Below, in pieces: positions 1-9,237 of a stretch of 64,000 bases of DNA. How positions within the stretch are numbered: the first letter of the stretch is position 1; every line of letters starts with the position of its first letter. A model generated the notes under the pieces. That model was not told where the DNA came from, ran no database searches, and was given only the letters and a program-made list of their open reading frames with translations. Source of the stretch: an uncultured Draconibacterium sp. (lineage in GTDB: Bacteria; Bacteroidota; Bacteroidia; Bacteroidales; Prolixibacteraceae); NCBI RefSeq assembly GCF_963675585.1, contig NZ_OY776414.1, forward strand, positions 1,405,001 to 1,469,000, given 5' to 3'. The position numbers and the translations under genes are program-made.

Positions 1-88
1 TTCAGCAAGTCATGTTCTAATGGCTCTTGCTGCATGGTTCTTTTATTTGGGAGCCATTAAAATCGACATGACAGTAGTAAAAGAATAA
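1..88 (+). CDS. C-terminal end of a membrane protein (5' cut by window)
   Basis: Reading from base 2, an open frame of 28 codons ends in TAA at 86-88. The peptide contains a hydrophobic stretch (VLMALAAWFFYLGAI) followed by a short charged tail ending VVKE, which looks like the last transmembrane helix of an integral membrane protein. Only the tail is present, so the family cannot be recognised. It lies 104 bases upstream of the DUF5916 gene on the same strand. Confidence 0.5.
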   Translation, partial: SASHVLMALAAWFFYLGAIKIDMTVVKE

Positions 89-192
89 CTTCCCAAAAAG
101 CCTTCATTTATATCTCCCAAAAAAAATACTTAAAAAATAAATATTGGTGTAACGTATATGCAAAAAGTAAGTCTTATTTGTAAAACTATTAC

Positions 193-2814
193 ATGAAAAT
201 TGCGTACACCTTAATTTTTCTACTTTGTGGAGGTATACTTTTTGCACAGGAAAAACGAAATTACACAGCAACAACCGCTGAAAACCTGAACATTAACATC
301 AATGGTATTTTTGACGAACCCGAATGGCAAACTGCCAATTGGGAAAACAATTTTATTCAGCATGAACCCATTGAAGGAATTGCTCCATCGTACCAAACCG
401 AATTTGCTCTTTTATACGACGCCAATAATATCTACGTAGCCATTCGGGCTTTTGATGATCCGGATAGTATATCGATGAGAATGACACGGCGGGATGATAT
501 TGATGGCGATTTAGTGGGAGTGTTTTTCGATTCATACTTTGACAAACGCACTTCATTTGGGTTTATCGTTTCGGCTGCAGGTGTGCGTTCGGATGTGGTA
601 AATACCAACGATGGTAACAACGAAGATGACACCTGGGATCCTATTTGGTGGGCAAAAACCAGCAAAACAAAAACAGGATGGAACGCCGAGATTCGAATCC
701 CACTAACACAGCTGCGTTTTGAGGAAGGTGATGAACAACACTGGGGATTTCAGGCATTACGTTTTATTTTCAGAAAAGATGAATTGTCATCGTGGCAACC
801 CATGAAACGCGAACAGTCGGGTTTTACTTCTCAATTTGGGTCATTAAGTGGCATTAAAAATATTCAGCCACAAAACTCAATGAACTTAACTCCCTATGTT
901 GTTGCCCGTACCGAACGCTTTGAAAAGGAACCTGAAAATCCCTTCAGAAGTTCAGGGAAGGCCAACAACATTAATGCAGGATTGGATGCTAAAATTGGAT
1001 TAACAAACTATTTGACCATGGATTTAACAATTAATCCTGATTTTGGGCAAGTAGAAGCTGACCCCTCCGAAGTAAATCTGAGTACTTACGAAACATTTTT
1101 TGAGGAAAAAAGGCCGTTTTTTATCGAGGGCAAAAATATTTTATCATACGGATTATCGTTTGGCGATGGCGATTTGGCAGCCAATAACCTTTTTTATTCA
1201 CGAAGAATTGGACGTCGCCCGCACTATTCACCCGATTTAAATGACGGTGAATATGTGGACATACCAAGTTTTACAAACATTATTGGCGCAGCAAAAGTTA
1301 CCGGCAAAACAAAAGATGGCTGGTCGGTTGGCGTTTTGGAAAGTGTTACCAATGAAGAAAACGCAGAAATTAAAGGAATTGGAAATGGTCGGACGCAATC
1401 TGTTGAACCACTGACAAATTATTTTGTAAGCCGTGTTCAAAAGGATTTTAACGAAGGGAACACCTACATTGGTGGAATTATTACGTCGGTTAATCGAAGT
1501 ATTAACGATGAAAACCTGGAATTTTTACATAAAAGTGCTTACACAGGAGGTATTGATTTTGTTCATAAATGGAACGACAAAACATGGTTTGTTGATGCCG
1601 GGATTTATGGCAGCCAGGTGAATGGAACTGAAGAAGCAATATTAAATACACAAACAGCTTATTCCCGCACCTATCAGCGCCCGGATGCCGATTATGTAAC
1701 TCTTGATTCCACGCGAACTTCGTTAAGTGGCTACGGAGGAAAATTTACCATCGGTAAAGAAAGCGGACGCTTAAAGTTTGCCGCTATTTTTAACTGGAAA
1801 TCGCCGGGACTTGAAATTAACGACATCGGATTCTCTCCGGAAGTGGACGAGGCCATGCAAATTTTTTGGGCCGGTTATCGTTGGTACGAACCATTTTCAA
1901 TATTCCGAAATGCAAATGTCAACTTTAACCAATGGACTGCCTACGATTTTGGTGGAAATCTTACTGTTGCCGGTGGAAATATTAACGGGCACGCACAATT
2001 TAAAAACTTTTGGAGGACATTTGGTTCCTTTAACATGAACGGAGAAAACCTGTCGCATTCAGCACTGCGAGGAGGACCGTCTCTTAAAACCCCCGGTAAC
2101 AGAAGCTTTTATACCGGAATATTTTCCAATAATCAGAAAAAACTGACAGTAGGTATTGATGGAGGAATGTCAACAAGTTTTGAAAAGGACTTTAAAAACC
2201 GAAAAAGTTTTGAAATAGAAGTTGGTTACCGTCCGTTCCAGGCCATGCAGATCGAAATTTCGCCTGAATATTCTGTTAGCAACGACAAACTGCAGTACGT
2301 GGAGCAAGTTGATTACGCGGGAGATAAACGATACATTATGGGTACTATCCATAGGAAAACATTGAACATGTCGATACGACTGAATTACAATATTACACCC
2401 GATTTGACCATTCAGTATTGGGGGCAGCCTTTTATTGCAACCGGCGATTATTCTGACTACAAGTACATAACCGATAGCAGATCGGATGATTTATACGACC
2501 GTTTTGATCTCTACACCAACGAGCAAATTTCATACAATCCTGAAGACGAAATCTATTTGATCGATGACAATCAGGATGGAATAAATGATTACAGTTTTGA
2601 CAAACCCGATTTTAATGTAAAAGAGTTTTTATCCAATCTGGTTTTGCGTTGGGAATACCGGCCCGGTTCGATCGTTTACCTGGTGTGGTCGCAAAATAGA
2701 AACAGTTATACCAACATAGGCAAATTTAATTTCAACAACGATATTGGAGATCTTTTTGATGAGCAACCCAACAATATTTTTCTTGTAAAATTTTCGTATA
2801 GAATTGGCAGATAA
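193..2814 (+). CDS. DUF5916 outer-membrane beta-barrel protein with CBM9-like N-terminus
   Basis: An 873-residue exported protein. Residues 1-18 form a signal peptide (hydrophobic core ending FAQ). Residues of about 25-215 look like the carbohydrate-binding family 9 fold typical of this family (INGIFDEPEWQTA, then a run of alternating beta strands). The rest matches DUF5916: the conserved EADPSEVNLSTYETFFEEKR and PFFIEGKNIL segments near residues 288-315, and a C-terminal half of aromatic beta strands ending in LVKFSYRIGR, as in outer-membrane barrels. Family members are common in Bacteroidota; their function is not established, though glycan binding or outer-membrane transport is often suggested. 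It is transcribed alone and ends at a bidirectional hairpin terminator shared with the convergent subtilase gene. Confidence 0.85.
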   Translation: MKIAYTLIFLLCGGILFAQEKRNYTATTAENLNININGIFDEPEWQTANWENNFIQHEPIEGIAPSYQTEFALLYDANNIYVAIRAFDDPDSISMRMTRRDDIDGDLVGVFFDSYFDKRTSFGFIVSAAGVRSDVVNTNDGNNEDDTWDPIWWAKTSKTKTGWNAEIRIPLTQLRFEEGDEQHWGFQALRFIFRKDELSSWQPMKREQSGFTSQFGSLSGIKNIQPQNSMNLTPYVVARTERFEKEPENPFRSSGKANNINAGLDAKIGLTNYLTMDLTINPDFGQVEADPSEVNLSTYETFFEEKRPFFIEGKNILSYGLSFGDGDLAANNLFYSRRIGRRPHYSPDLNDGEYVDIPSFTNIIGAAKVTGKTKDGWSVGVLESVTNEENAEIKGIGNGRTQSVEPLTNYFVSRVQKDFNEGNTYIGGIITSVNRSINDENLEFLHKSAYTGGIDFVHKWNDKTWFVDAGIYGSQVNGTEEAILNTQTAYSRTYQRPDADYVTLDSTRTSLSGYGGKFTIGKESGRLKFAAIFNWKSPGLEINDIGFSPEVDEAMQIFWAGYRWYEPFSIFRNANVNFNQWTAYDFGGNLTVAGGNINGHAQFKNFWRTFGSFNMNGENLSHSALRGGPSLKTPGNRSFYTGIFSNNQKKLTVGIDGGMSTSFEKDFKNRKSFEIEVGYRPFQAMQIEISPEYSVSNDKLQYVEQVDYAGDKRYIMGTIHRKTLNMSIRLNYNITPDLTIQYWGQPFIATGDYSDYKYITDSRSDDLYDRFDLYTNEQISYNPEDEIYLIDDNQDGINDYSFDKPDFNVKEFLSNLVLRWEYRPGSIVYLVWSQNRNSYTNIGKFNFNNDIGDLFDEQPNNIFLVKFSYRIGR

Positions 2815-2830
2815 GACACTATACGAAGGG

Positions 2831-2870
2831 TAATAAAAAAGGCGCAGTTTTAAACTGCGCCTTTCTGCAT
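2831..2870. terminator. Bidirectional intrinsic terminator
   Basis: Perfect inverted repeat with arms GGCGCAGTTT (2841-2850) and AAACTGCGCC (2852-2861), A-rich on the left and CTTTCT on the right. It sits between the convergent DUF5916 gene and the subtilase gene and can serve both strands. Confidence 0.85.
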
Positions 2871-2900
2871 TATACCAATCGGGATTCTTTTTTAATTCAA

Positions 2901-4082
2901 CTAATTATGTGCTATTGGGTCAGCGTTGCCATCAGGGTCTCCGTTTACATACCCATCGGTTACTATATTTCCGTTAGTAACTAAAAGCAAACCACAAACA
3001 TGGGGAGCTGCCATTGAAGTACCACTCATTGTTGCATAGGTATCTCCTTTGTAAGTAGAAAGTATTGATACTCCTGGTGCACAGTAATCGATAGGTGGAT
3101 TTCCGTAGTTAGAGAAAGATGCGAAATTATCATTCACATCCATTGCTGAAACGGTATAAATATTATCAGCATTCGCTCTTGCCGGAGAATGATTATTTGC
3201 GTCGTCACTCTCATTTCCTGCTGCCAAAGCTACAAGAACGCCTGAATTTGCCAATTCAACTACAGCTAAATCAATTGGTTCGTAAACGCCACCACCAAGA
3301 CTCATGTTCGCAACATCGCCAGCACTTGCATGGGCCATTACATACTCAACACCGGCAATAATTTGCGAGTAAGCACCTGAACCTCTTTTGTCTAATACTT
3401 TAACAGGCACTACAGTAGCACCGGCAGCAACACCAACTACTCCAATTTCGTTATCAACAGCAGCAACAATTCCGGCACAGTGTGTACCGTGTCCATTGTC
3501 ATCTTCCGGAGTATAAGTTCTGGTTACAAAGGTTTGTCCATTCACCTGATCCACTACTAAATCAGGGTGATTCATATCAATTCCGGTATCAATAATCCAG
3601 GCTTTATGACTTCCGGAGTAAGTTGTACTTCCGCCAACACGTGTTATTCCGTAAGGTATTGTTTCAGCCGGAGGATCTGTTGGAACGGTACCTGGTTTTT
3701 TCAAGGTTACCATTTTGTCAGGATAAACACCTTTAACGCCTTCAGCAAATTGAAGTTCTTTGGCATCCTCCTCAGTCAAATTTGCAACTACTCCTTCCAA
3801 AGCAGCGCTATAAATCATCTTTACTTCTCCCAAATCAATTTTTGCAGCAGAACTAATCGTTTGTGCTTTTCTTAAAACAGCAAGATCGGCTTCCTGTTTA
3901 TTTGAGTAAGCTGATTTTAGTCCTGTTGATTCCAAAAGCACAATGTACTGCCCGGGAATAACAACTTCTGAATGTGTAACAAATTCAGTTTGTTCAGATA
4001 CAACAGAAATTTCTTCCGATTTTTCACACGAAACAATTACGATGGCCACAGCCATCAAAAATAACATTAGATATTTTTTCAT
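2901..4082 (-). CDS. S8 family serine protease (subtilisin-like lipoprotein)
   Basis: A 393-residue subtilase. The N-terminus is a lipoprotein signal ending in VSC, so Cys19 should be lipidated. Residues of about 42-126 look like an I9-type propeptide (GQYIVLL at 44-50). The peptidase domain has the full triad: Asp165 in IIDTGID, His198 in NGHGTHCAG and Ser356 in MSGTSMAAP, with the oxyanion Asn290 in AAGNESDD. Asn and Asp rich residues follow the catalytic Ser, so the C-terminus is short and carries no sorting domain. It probably acts in the periplasm or at the cell surface. The gene is monocistronic, convergent with the DUF5916 gene and 249 bases downstream of the GH3 terminal end. Confidence 0.9.
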   Translation of the reverse strand: MKKYLMLFLMAVAIVIVSCEKSEEISVVSEQTEFVTHSEVVIPGQYIVLLESTGLKSAYSNKQEADLAVLRKAQTISSAAKIDLGEVKMIYSAALEGVVANLTEEDAKELQFAEGVKGVYPDKMVTLKKPGTVPTDPPAETIPYGITRVGGSTTYSGSHKAWIIDTGIDMNHPDLVVDQVNGQTFVTRTYTPEDDNGHGTHCAGIVAAVDNEIGVVGVAAGATVVPVKVLDKRGSGAYSQIIAGVEYVMAHASAGDVANMSLGGGVYEPIDLAVVELANSGVLVALAAGNESDDANNHSPARANADNIYTVSAMDVNDNFASFSNYGNPPIDYCAPGVSILSTYKGDTYATMSGTSMAAPHVCGLLLVTNGNIVTDGYVNGDPDGNADPIAHN

Positions 4083-4280
4083 GATAATAAAGGTTTATAA
4101 AATTAAACAGCGATTGGTTTTACAACAATTTACAACATTATAGTAAACAAACCAAAAAGTAGACATATGTTTTTTCATCATCCTCACTTAAAAGAATTTT
4201 AATTACTCATTCAGAAAGGATTACAAAACAAATTTATTTCAGCTATCAAACTTTTGTTAGTATCAGAAAAATAAATACAC

Positions 4281-4312
4281 AAAAAAACCTGCTCTCGTTA
4301 TGAAAGCAGGTT
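4281..4312 (-). terminator. Intrinsic terminator of the GH3 gene
   Basis: Arms AACCTGCT (4286-4293) and AGCAGGTT (4305-4312) flank an 11-base loop. On the minus strand the stem is followed by seven T (A-run 4281-4287). It lies 20 bases past the GH3 stop codon. Confidence 0.8.
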
Positions 4313-4331
4313 CACTATTATTCGAAATATT

Positions 4332-6944
4332 TTATTCGATGTATTTATTTTTGCCCGTTAATTCAACTTTGGCAGAAACAACCTTAGTGGCTTCAGTATC
4401 CGGTTGACCACCGCCAACAAATACGGTAAACGAACCACTTTCAATAATTCTTTTATCATCGGCACCAATAATGGAAAACTGACGTGGAGTTAATTCAAAC
4501 TCCAGCGTTTTTGACTCACCCGCTTTTAAAAAGATACGTTCAAATCCTTCCAGTTGTAGTTTAGGACGTGGAGTTGATGCGATTTCATCTTTAAGGTACA
4601 ACTGCACAACTTCTTCGCCGTCTCTGTTTCCCGAGTTTGTAACATTAATACTTACATGAATAGTTTCACCAACTTTTGCCTTTTTATTTACTTTCAAATC
4701 AGAATAGGTAAAGCTTGTGTAGCTTAAACCATAGCCAAACGGATAAAGCGGTTCACCTGTAAAATATTTATAGGTGCGGCCTGTCATGTTATAATCCTCA
4801 AAGGCCGGAAGTTGATCAACCGACTTGTAATAGGTAACAGGCAACCGACCTGCAGGATTGTAATCTCCGAACAATACGTCGGCAACAGCAGTGCCACCTT
4901 CCTGCCCGGGATATCCTGCAGAAATAATGGCTGCCAGATTTTCATTGGCCCAGTTTACCGCTAGTGCACTACCGTTTAGTAATACCAAAATTACAGGCTT
5001 CCCGCTTGCTGCAACTGCCTTCATCAACTCACGTTGTGTTTCGGGTAATTTAAGGTGAGTTCTGTCGCCTCCCGAAAATCCATCTACATGAATTGGCATC
5101 TCTTCTCCTTCTAACCTCTGTGAAAGACCAAGTACCAGAACAACTGCATCAGCTTGTTTTGCCACCTCTACAGCTTCCTGTTGCATGTTATTGTTTGGCA
5201 TTGTCCATAATAGTTTTGCATCACCATCGCCATAATCGTTGGAGTATTCGTAAACAAATTTGTATTTTTTACCTGCTTCCAACTGAACCGCCTTTTCGTG
5301 GTAAAATGCATGATGTTCCGAACTGTGTGCTAAAACCTTTTCTCCTTCGAGCCAAACTTCCAGCTTTGGCATTCCCCAACATCCAATGTTGAATTCTCCG
5401 GAAATAGGAGGAACCAAATAACCGGACCAACGTACACTAAAATCGTCATCGTTAAGTTCAGGTTTGGGTGCATTTTTTTCCCAGTAAAAATTAATGTTTT
5501 CATCAATTCTTGTAAATGCCGGTTCTCCTTCCAGTTTTGCATTGTTGAAATACTCTCCAACAACACCCTGTTTACCATCGGCAGTCATTAAATATTTCGA
5601 TGGAATTGCGCTCAAATTACTAACTCCATCTGCCAAATGACTTCCTTCAGCAAATAATATTTCAGTGCTTCCCAATTTCTTCTGCAAACCCTTTAATACA
5701 GTAATTGGATTTTTAGCAATTCCGTTGTAGTTACCCACCAACGATTCCCAGTTGTCGGCATTTGGCCCAATTACAGCAAGCTTCTTAATGTCCTTTGACA
5801 AGGGTAAAATACTGTTTTCGTTTTTTAATAGTACAATACTTTTATGGGCGGCTTCCAATGAGAGTTTGTCATTTGCGGAAGATGTATTTACAGAATAAGG
5901 TATTTGAGCAAAAGAAACATCTTTTTCGGAGTCGAACATGCCCAACTTAAAACGCGCCATCATTAAACGTTTAACCGACACATCAATTTCATCCTCTGTG
6001 ATCAGTCCTTTTTCAACAGCTTCCATTAGGTATGGATAAGAATTACCGCAATTTAAATCGGTACCGGCTTTTACTGCTGCTGCAGAAGCCTCAGCCGGAC
6101 CTGCCGAAAATCCCTGGTATTTATAAAAATCGGAAATGGCCCAACAATCCGAAACAATATATCCTTTAAATCCCCAATCATTTCGTAATATAGAATACAA
6201 TTCAGGGCTCGCACAACAAGGAAAATCACGAAACTGATTGTATGCACCCATTACAGAGTAAACATGAGCGTCTTGAATCAAAGTCCGGAATGCCGGCAAG
6301 TACGTTTCGCGTAAATCGAGTTCGCTAACTTTTGCATTAAATTCGTGCCGCAGCGGTTCGGGGCCCGAATGAACAGCATAATGTTTAGCAGTAGCTACAA
6401 CTTTCAGGTATTTCGGGTCGTCTCCTTGTAATCCTTTTACAAATTCGGCCCCTAATACACCTGTCAGGAATGGATCTTCTCCATAGGTTTCATGCCCTCT
6501 TCCCCATCTTGGATCGCGGAAGATGTTAATATTGGGCGACCAAAATGTAAGTCCCTGATAAATTCCCCGTTTGCCGTTACGCACAAACTCGTGGTGTTTG
6601 GCTCTTGCTTCATCGGAAATTGCAGTAGCCACCCGAAACATAAGATCTTTATCCCACGATCCTGCAATTGTTATGGATTGAGGGAAAACAGTAGCATATC
6701 CGGCTCTGGCAACACCGTGCAGACATTCATTCCACCAGTTGTACTCCGGCACCTGCAATCTTTCCACGGCTTTGGAGGTATAAACAAGTTGATCGACTTT
6801 CTCCTGGAGAGTCATTTGAGAAACCAGAATATCGACTCTTTCGTCGAAAGGTAAATTTGAATTTAGAAACTCAAAATTTTCATTTTGTGCAAAAATACTT
6901 GCTGACAACAGCAGAAGTAATAGGCTTAATGTGGTTTTCTTCAT
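4332..6944 (-). CDS. Glycoside hydrolase family 3 beta-xylosidase/beta-glucosidase with PA14 domain
   Basis: An 870-residue secreted hydrolase that should release sugars from the non-reducing ends of beta-linked oligosaccharides. A signal peptide ends at IFAQ (residue 20). The GH3 N-terminal barrel carries KHYA (187-190) and the nucleophile Asp266 in GYIVSDCWAISD. The sequence YNWWNECLHGVAR near residues 68-80 is characteristic of the xylosidase/arabinosidase branch. A PA14 domain is inserted into the alpha/beta domain at roughly 460-600 (GVVGEYFNN), followed by GYPGQEGG and a fibronectin III-like C-terminus (NSGNRDGEEVVQLYL). Length is normal for PA14-containing members. It probably acts in the periplasm. 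No SusC/SusD pair is nearby, so the substrate can only be guessed; xylan-type oligosaccharides are the best guess. Confidence 0.9.
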   Translation of the reverse strand: MKKTTLSLLLLLLSASIFAQNENFEFLNSNLPFDERVDILVSQMTLQEKVDQLVYTSKAVERLQVPEYNWWNECLHGVARAGYATVFPQSITIAGSWDKDLMFRVATAISDEARAKHHEFVRNGKRGIYQGLTFWSPNINIFRDPRWGRGHETYGEDPFLTGVLGAEFVKGLQGDDPKYLKVVATAKHYAVHSGPEPLRHEFNAKVSELDLRETYLPAFRTLIQDAHVYSVMGAYNQFRDFPCCASPELYSILRNDWGFKGYIVSDCWAISDFYKYQGFSAGPAEASAAAVKAGTDLNCGNSYPYLMEAVEKGLITEDEIDVSVKRLMMARFKLGMFDSEKDVSFAQIPYSVNTSSANDKLSLEAAHKSIVLLKNENSILPLSKDIKKLAVIGPNADNWESLVGNYNGIAKNPITVLKGLQKKLGSTEILFAEGSHLADGVSNLSAIPSKYLMTADGKQGVVGEYFNNAKLEGEPAFTRIDENINFYWEKNAPKPELNDDDFSVRWSGYLVPPISGEFNIGCWGMPKLEVWLEGEKVLAHSSEHHAFYHEKAVQLEAGKKYKFVYEYSNDYGDGDAKLLWTMPNNNMQQEAVEVAKQADAVVLVLGLSQRLEGEEMPIHVDGFSGGDRTHLKLPETQRELMKAVAASGKPVILVLLNGSALAVNWANENLAAIISAGYPGQEGGTAVADVLFGDYNPAGRLPVTYYKSVDQLPAFEDYNMTGRTYKYFTGEPLYPFGYGLSYTSFTYSDLKVNKKAKVGETIHVSINVTNSGNRDGEEVVQLYLKDEIASTPRPKLQLEGFERIFLKAGESKTLEFELTPRQFSIIGADDKRIIESGSFTVFVGGGQPDTEATKVVSAKVELTGKNKYIE

Positions 6945-7273
6945 TGGTATAGTATTAAAAATCTGTTCTGTTCTATTCTGTCAAAAATAAGAAATTCAAT
7001 TGGTTATATACAAGAATTATAGAGCAAATTTAATTGAAATTAAAGTTTAGGAAAAGTAGCGAATTCCGGAAACGATTTGAAAATATAAAAAAAGATCATT
7101 CTTATTGGTTTCCAGACGATAAATACAGAATTATGAAAGAAGAAATTATGGCGAGAGAAGATGGTTTCAGGCAAAGTAATTCCTCATAAATGGAAGACAA
7201 TCCAATTATTTAAAGTAGCAATAACAAGTTAGATAAGTATTCGAGGTGATATAGTTGCAGGAATAAGAAATAA
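6945..7273. other. Gene-free stretch with possible coding remnant
   Basis: About 330 bases between the GH3 start and the DUF2795 terminator. It should hold the GH3 promoter on the minus strand, but no convincing TAnnTTTG element is seen. On the plus strand an open frame of 51 codons runs from TTG 7034 to TAA 7189 and reads like real protein in its second half (SYWFPDDKYRIMKEE), yet has no credible start or ribosome site. It may be the scar of a lost gene or chance. Confidence 0.3.
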
Positions 7274-7303
7274 AAAAGCACCTGTCAACAGACAGATGCT
7301 TTT
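7271..7303 (-). terminator. Intrinsic terminator of the DUF2795 gene
   Basis: Arms of 13 bases, AAAAGCACCTGTC (7274-7286) and GACAGATGCTTTT (7291-7303), with one wobble pair and a 4-base loop. It lies 14 bases downstream of the minus-strand DUF2795 stop codon. Confidence 0.8.
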
Positions 7304-7317
7304 ATATATTTCTTCTT

Positions 7318-7539
7318 TTAATATTCGTCTTCGTTAAAAAAGAAATCGTCCTTACTTGGATAATCAGGCCAAATATCTTCAATACTTTCATACATTTCAC
7401 CTTCATCTTCAATCTCCTGCAAGTTTTCAATAACTTCAAGCGGAGCGCCAGAACGAATTGCAAAATCGATTAATTCATCTTTAGTTGCCGGCCAAGGAGC
7501 ATCTTCTAATTTCGATGCCAATTCAAGAGTCCAATACAT
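7318..7539 (-). CDS. DUF2795 domain-containing small acidic protein
   Basis: A 73-residue acidic protein beginning MYWTLELASKLEDAPWPA and ending in an acidic, aromatic tail (FFFNEDEY). The segment PATKDELIDFAIRSGAPL matches the DUF2795 pattern of a short helical domain. It is a short, strongly conserved, soluble protein of Bacteroidota whose role is unknown. The gene has its own terminator and an 91-base gap to the upstream adenosyltransferase gene; an imperfect -7 element (TATATTCG on the minus strand) lies about 45 bases upstream. Confidence 0.85.
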   Translation of the reverse strand: MYWTLELASKLEDAPWPATKDELIDFAIRSGAPLEVIENLQEIEDEGEMYESIEDIWPDYPSKDDFFFNEDEY

Positions 7540-7630
7540 GTGCTAAAATTTACGTGGTTAAACCCATTTTTTACGTTGGCGCGAATATAATAAAAAAATG
7601 ACACGAAAATATTTTCTGCAAAAAAAAATA

Positions 7631-8188
7631 TCAATGATTCCAGGCCGTTTCTTCTACTCCATTGTTATTACCCAGCTTTCGGGCCAATACAAACAAAAAA
7701 TCGGATAAACGATTAATGTATTTAATAATTTCTGTTTGCACAGGTGTTTGTTCGGCAAATTCAACGATTCTACGTTCAGCTCTTCTGCAAATTGTACGTG
7801 CCATATGACACTGAGCCATTGACAGTTCGCCTCCGGGCAGAATAAAATTACGAAGTTCAGGAAGTCCTTCTTCAAACCTGTCGATTGCCTTTTCAAGCAC
7901 TTCAATATCTTCGTATTTTACAGCTAGATTTGCGGTCATTGCATCGCCTCTTTCATCCGATGCCAAACGCGAACCAATGTTAAAAAGTTTATTTTGTATT
8001 TCGGTCAATAACACGCGAATATCTTCATCCATCTCGTACGATCGAACAATTCCAATCGATGCATTTAATTCGTCCACCGTTCCGTAAGCTTCCAGTCTGA
8101 GATCGTATTTCTTTACTCTGTTGCCACCAACCAGTCCTGTAGTACCGTCGTCACCGGTTTTTGTGTATACTTTAAACTCTTTTCCCAT
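7631..8188 (-). CDS. PduO-type cob(I)alamin adenosyltransferase
   Basis: A 185-residue cytosolic enzyme that transfers the adenosyl group of ATP to cob(I)alamin to make coenzyme B12. Diagnostic features are the N-terminal ATP-binding KVYTKTGDDGTTGL, YGTVDELNASIG in the first helix, and the C-terminal CRRAERRI and NRLSDFLFVLAR helices of the PduO/MMAB trimer family. Length is normal. No other B12 genes are nearby; the usual client in such genomes would be methylmalonyl-CoA mutase. A terminator hairpin belonging to the upstream ABC gene ends just before this start, so it probably has its own promoter. Confidence 0.92.
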   Translation of the reverse strand: MGKEFKVYTKTGDDGTTGLVGGNRVKKYDLRLEAYGTVDELNASIGIVRSYEMDEDIRVLLTEIQNKLFNIGSRLASDERGDAMTANLAVKYEDIEVLEKAIDRFEEGLPELRNFILPGGELSMAQCHMARTICRRAERRIVEFAEQTPVQTEIIKYINRLSDFLFVLARKLGNNNGVEETAWNH

Positions 8189-8213
8189 TTTTGTGAATTT
8201 TCATCAAAATTAT

Positions 8214-8249
8214 CAAAAAAATATCCCGACAAACCATGTTATCGGGATA
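8214..8249 (-). terminator. Intrinsic terminator of the ABC ATPase gene
   Basis: Arms TATCCCGA (8222-8229) and TCGGGATA (8242-8249) with a 12-base loop; on the minus strand the stem is followed by an A-run complement (8214-8221). It lies 46 bases past the ATPase stop. Confidence 0.75.
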
Positions 8250-8295
8250 AGTTTTATTGTGCTATTCAAATTTAAACTCGATTGTATTTGTATCT

Positions 8296-8997
8296 CTAAT
8301 AAATCGGATTTTCATTGATAATATCCGATTCTACCTCACCATCTTTTAGTCGAATAATACGATGAGCGTGCTTAGCAATGTCTTCTTCGTGTGTTACCAT
8401 AACCAGGGTGTTCCCTTTTCGGTGAATTTCGGCAAATAATTTCATGATTTCTTCCGAAATTTTCGAATCAAGGTTTCCGGTTGGCTCATCGGCCAAAAGC
8501 AATGCAGGTTTATTCACCAAAGCCCTGGCAATTGCAACGCGCTGACGTTGACCTCCTGAAAGTTCGTTTGGTTTGTGTGTCATCCGATCGTCCAAACCTA
8601 CATCAATTAAGGTTTCTTCTGCCAAACGTTTTCGCTCTGCTTTTTTTATGCCCGAATAAACCAAAGGCAACATTACATTTTCGAGCGCTGTATTTCGGGG
8701 TAATAAATTAAAAACCTGAAAAACAAATCCTATTTCTGAATTTCTGATTTCGGCCAGACTGTCGTCCGACAAACGACTTACATCTTTTCCGTTTAACACA
8801 TATTTACCACTGGTTGGAGTATCCAAACAACCTATAATATTCATTAGTGTTGATTTCCCGGAACCTGAAGCCCCCATTATGGCAACATATTCTCCTTTAA
8901 AAATATTTATTGAAACTGAGCGAAGTGCGCGTACTACCTGGGTACCTACTTTGTAATTTTTTACAATGTTTTCTAATTCAATAATTTTGTCCTTCAT
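8296..8997 (-). CDS. ABC transporter ATP-binding protein (LolD/MacB type)
   Basis: A 233-residue ATPase with Walker [11 protein letters not shown]-loop VFQVFNLLP, signature [15 protein letters not shown], Walker [14 protein letters not shown] and switch His in MVTHEED. Overall it belongs to the MacB/LolD/FtsE group that works with FtsX-like permeases in lipoprotein release or efflux. No permease gene is adjacent, so the partner must lie elsewhere; orphan ATPases of this kind are common in Bacteroidota. It is flanked by its own terminator and a divergent promoter region toward recG. Confidence 0.9.
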   Translation of the reverse strand: MKDKIIELENIVKNYKVGTQVVRALRSVSINIFKGEYVAIMGASGSGKSTLMNIIGCLDTPTSGKYVLNGKDVSRLSDDSLAEIRNSEIGFVFQVFNLLPRNTALENVMLPLVYSGIKKAERKRLAEETLIDVGLDDRMTHKPNELSGGQRQRVAIARALVNKPALLLADEPTGNLDSKISEEIMKLFAEIHRKGNTLVMVTHEEDIAKHAHRIIRLKDGEVESDIINENPIY

Positions 8998-9203
8998 GGT
9001 TTATTTTTTCAATTGGTCGTTTTCTTTCATGATTTGTTACATTTATAACAAACCGTTTTTTTTATAAATATATTCCTTTCCATTTAGTTAAACCGAATTT
9101 CCGGCATATTTTAAGAATTCTTATAGAAAGTTGTGTTTTGGTATTTAACAAAAACTATACCTATTTAACTTAAGTATTCAAGAATTATTTCATAAAAGAG
9201 TTT

Positions 9204-9233
9204 TTTGATTAAAATAGCGAATAAGTATATTTG
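9204..9233 (+). promoter_or_regulatory. Bacteroidota sigma-type promoter of recG
   Basis: A -33 element TTTG (9204-9207), an 18-base spacer and a -7 element TATATTTG (9226-9233) fit the consensus TTTG-N19-TAnnTTTG. Transcription would start at about base 9240, next to the ATG at 9238, so the message may have almost no leader. Confidence 0.7.
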
Positions 9234-9237
9234 CTTC

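Noticed and set aside
8189-8295. Cobalamin riboswitch before the adenosyltransferase gene
   Set aside because: The gap holds the ABC terminator and is too short; no B12-box-like sequence was seen.
9205-9237. TTG start that would extend RecG by 11 residues
   Set aside because: The TTG is the -33 promoter element and the family start is at the ATG 9238.
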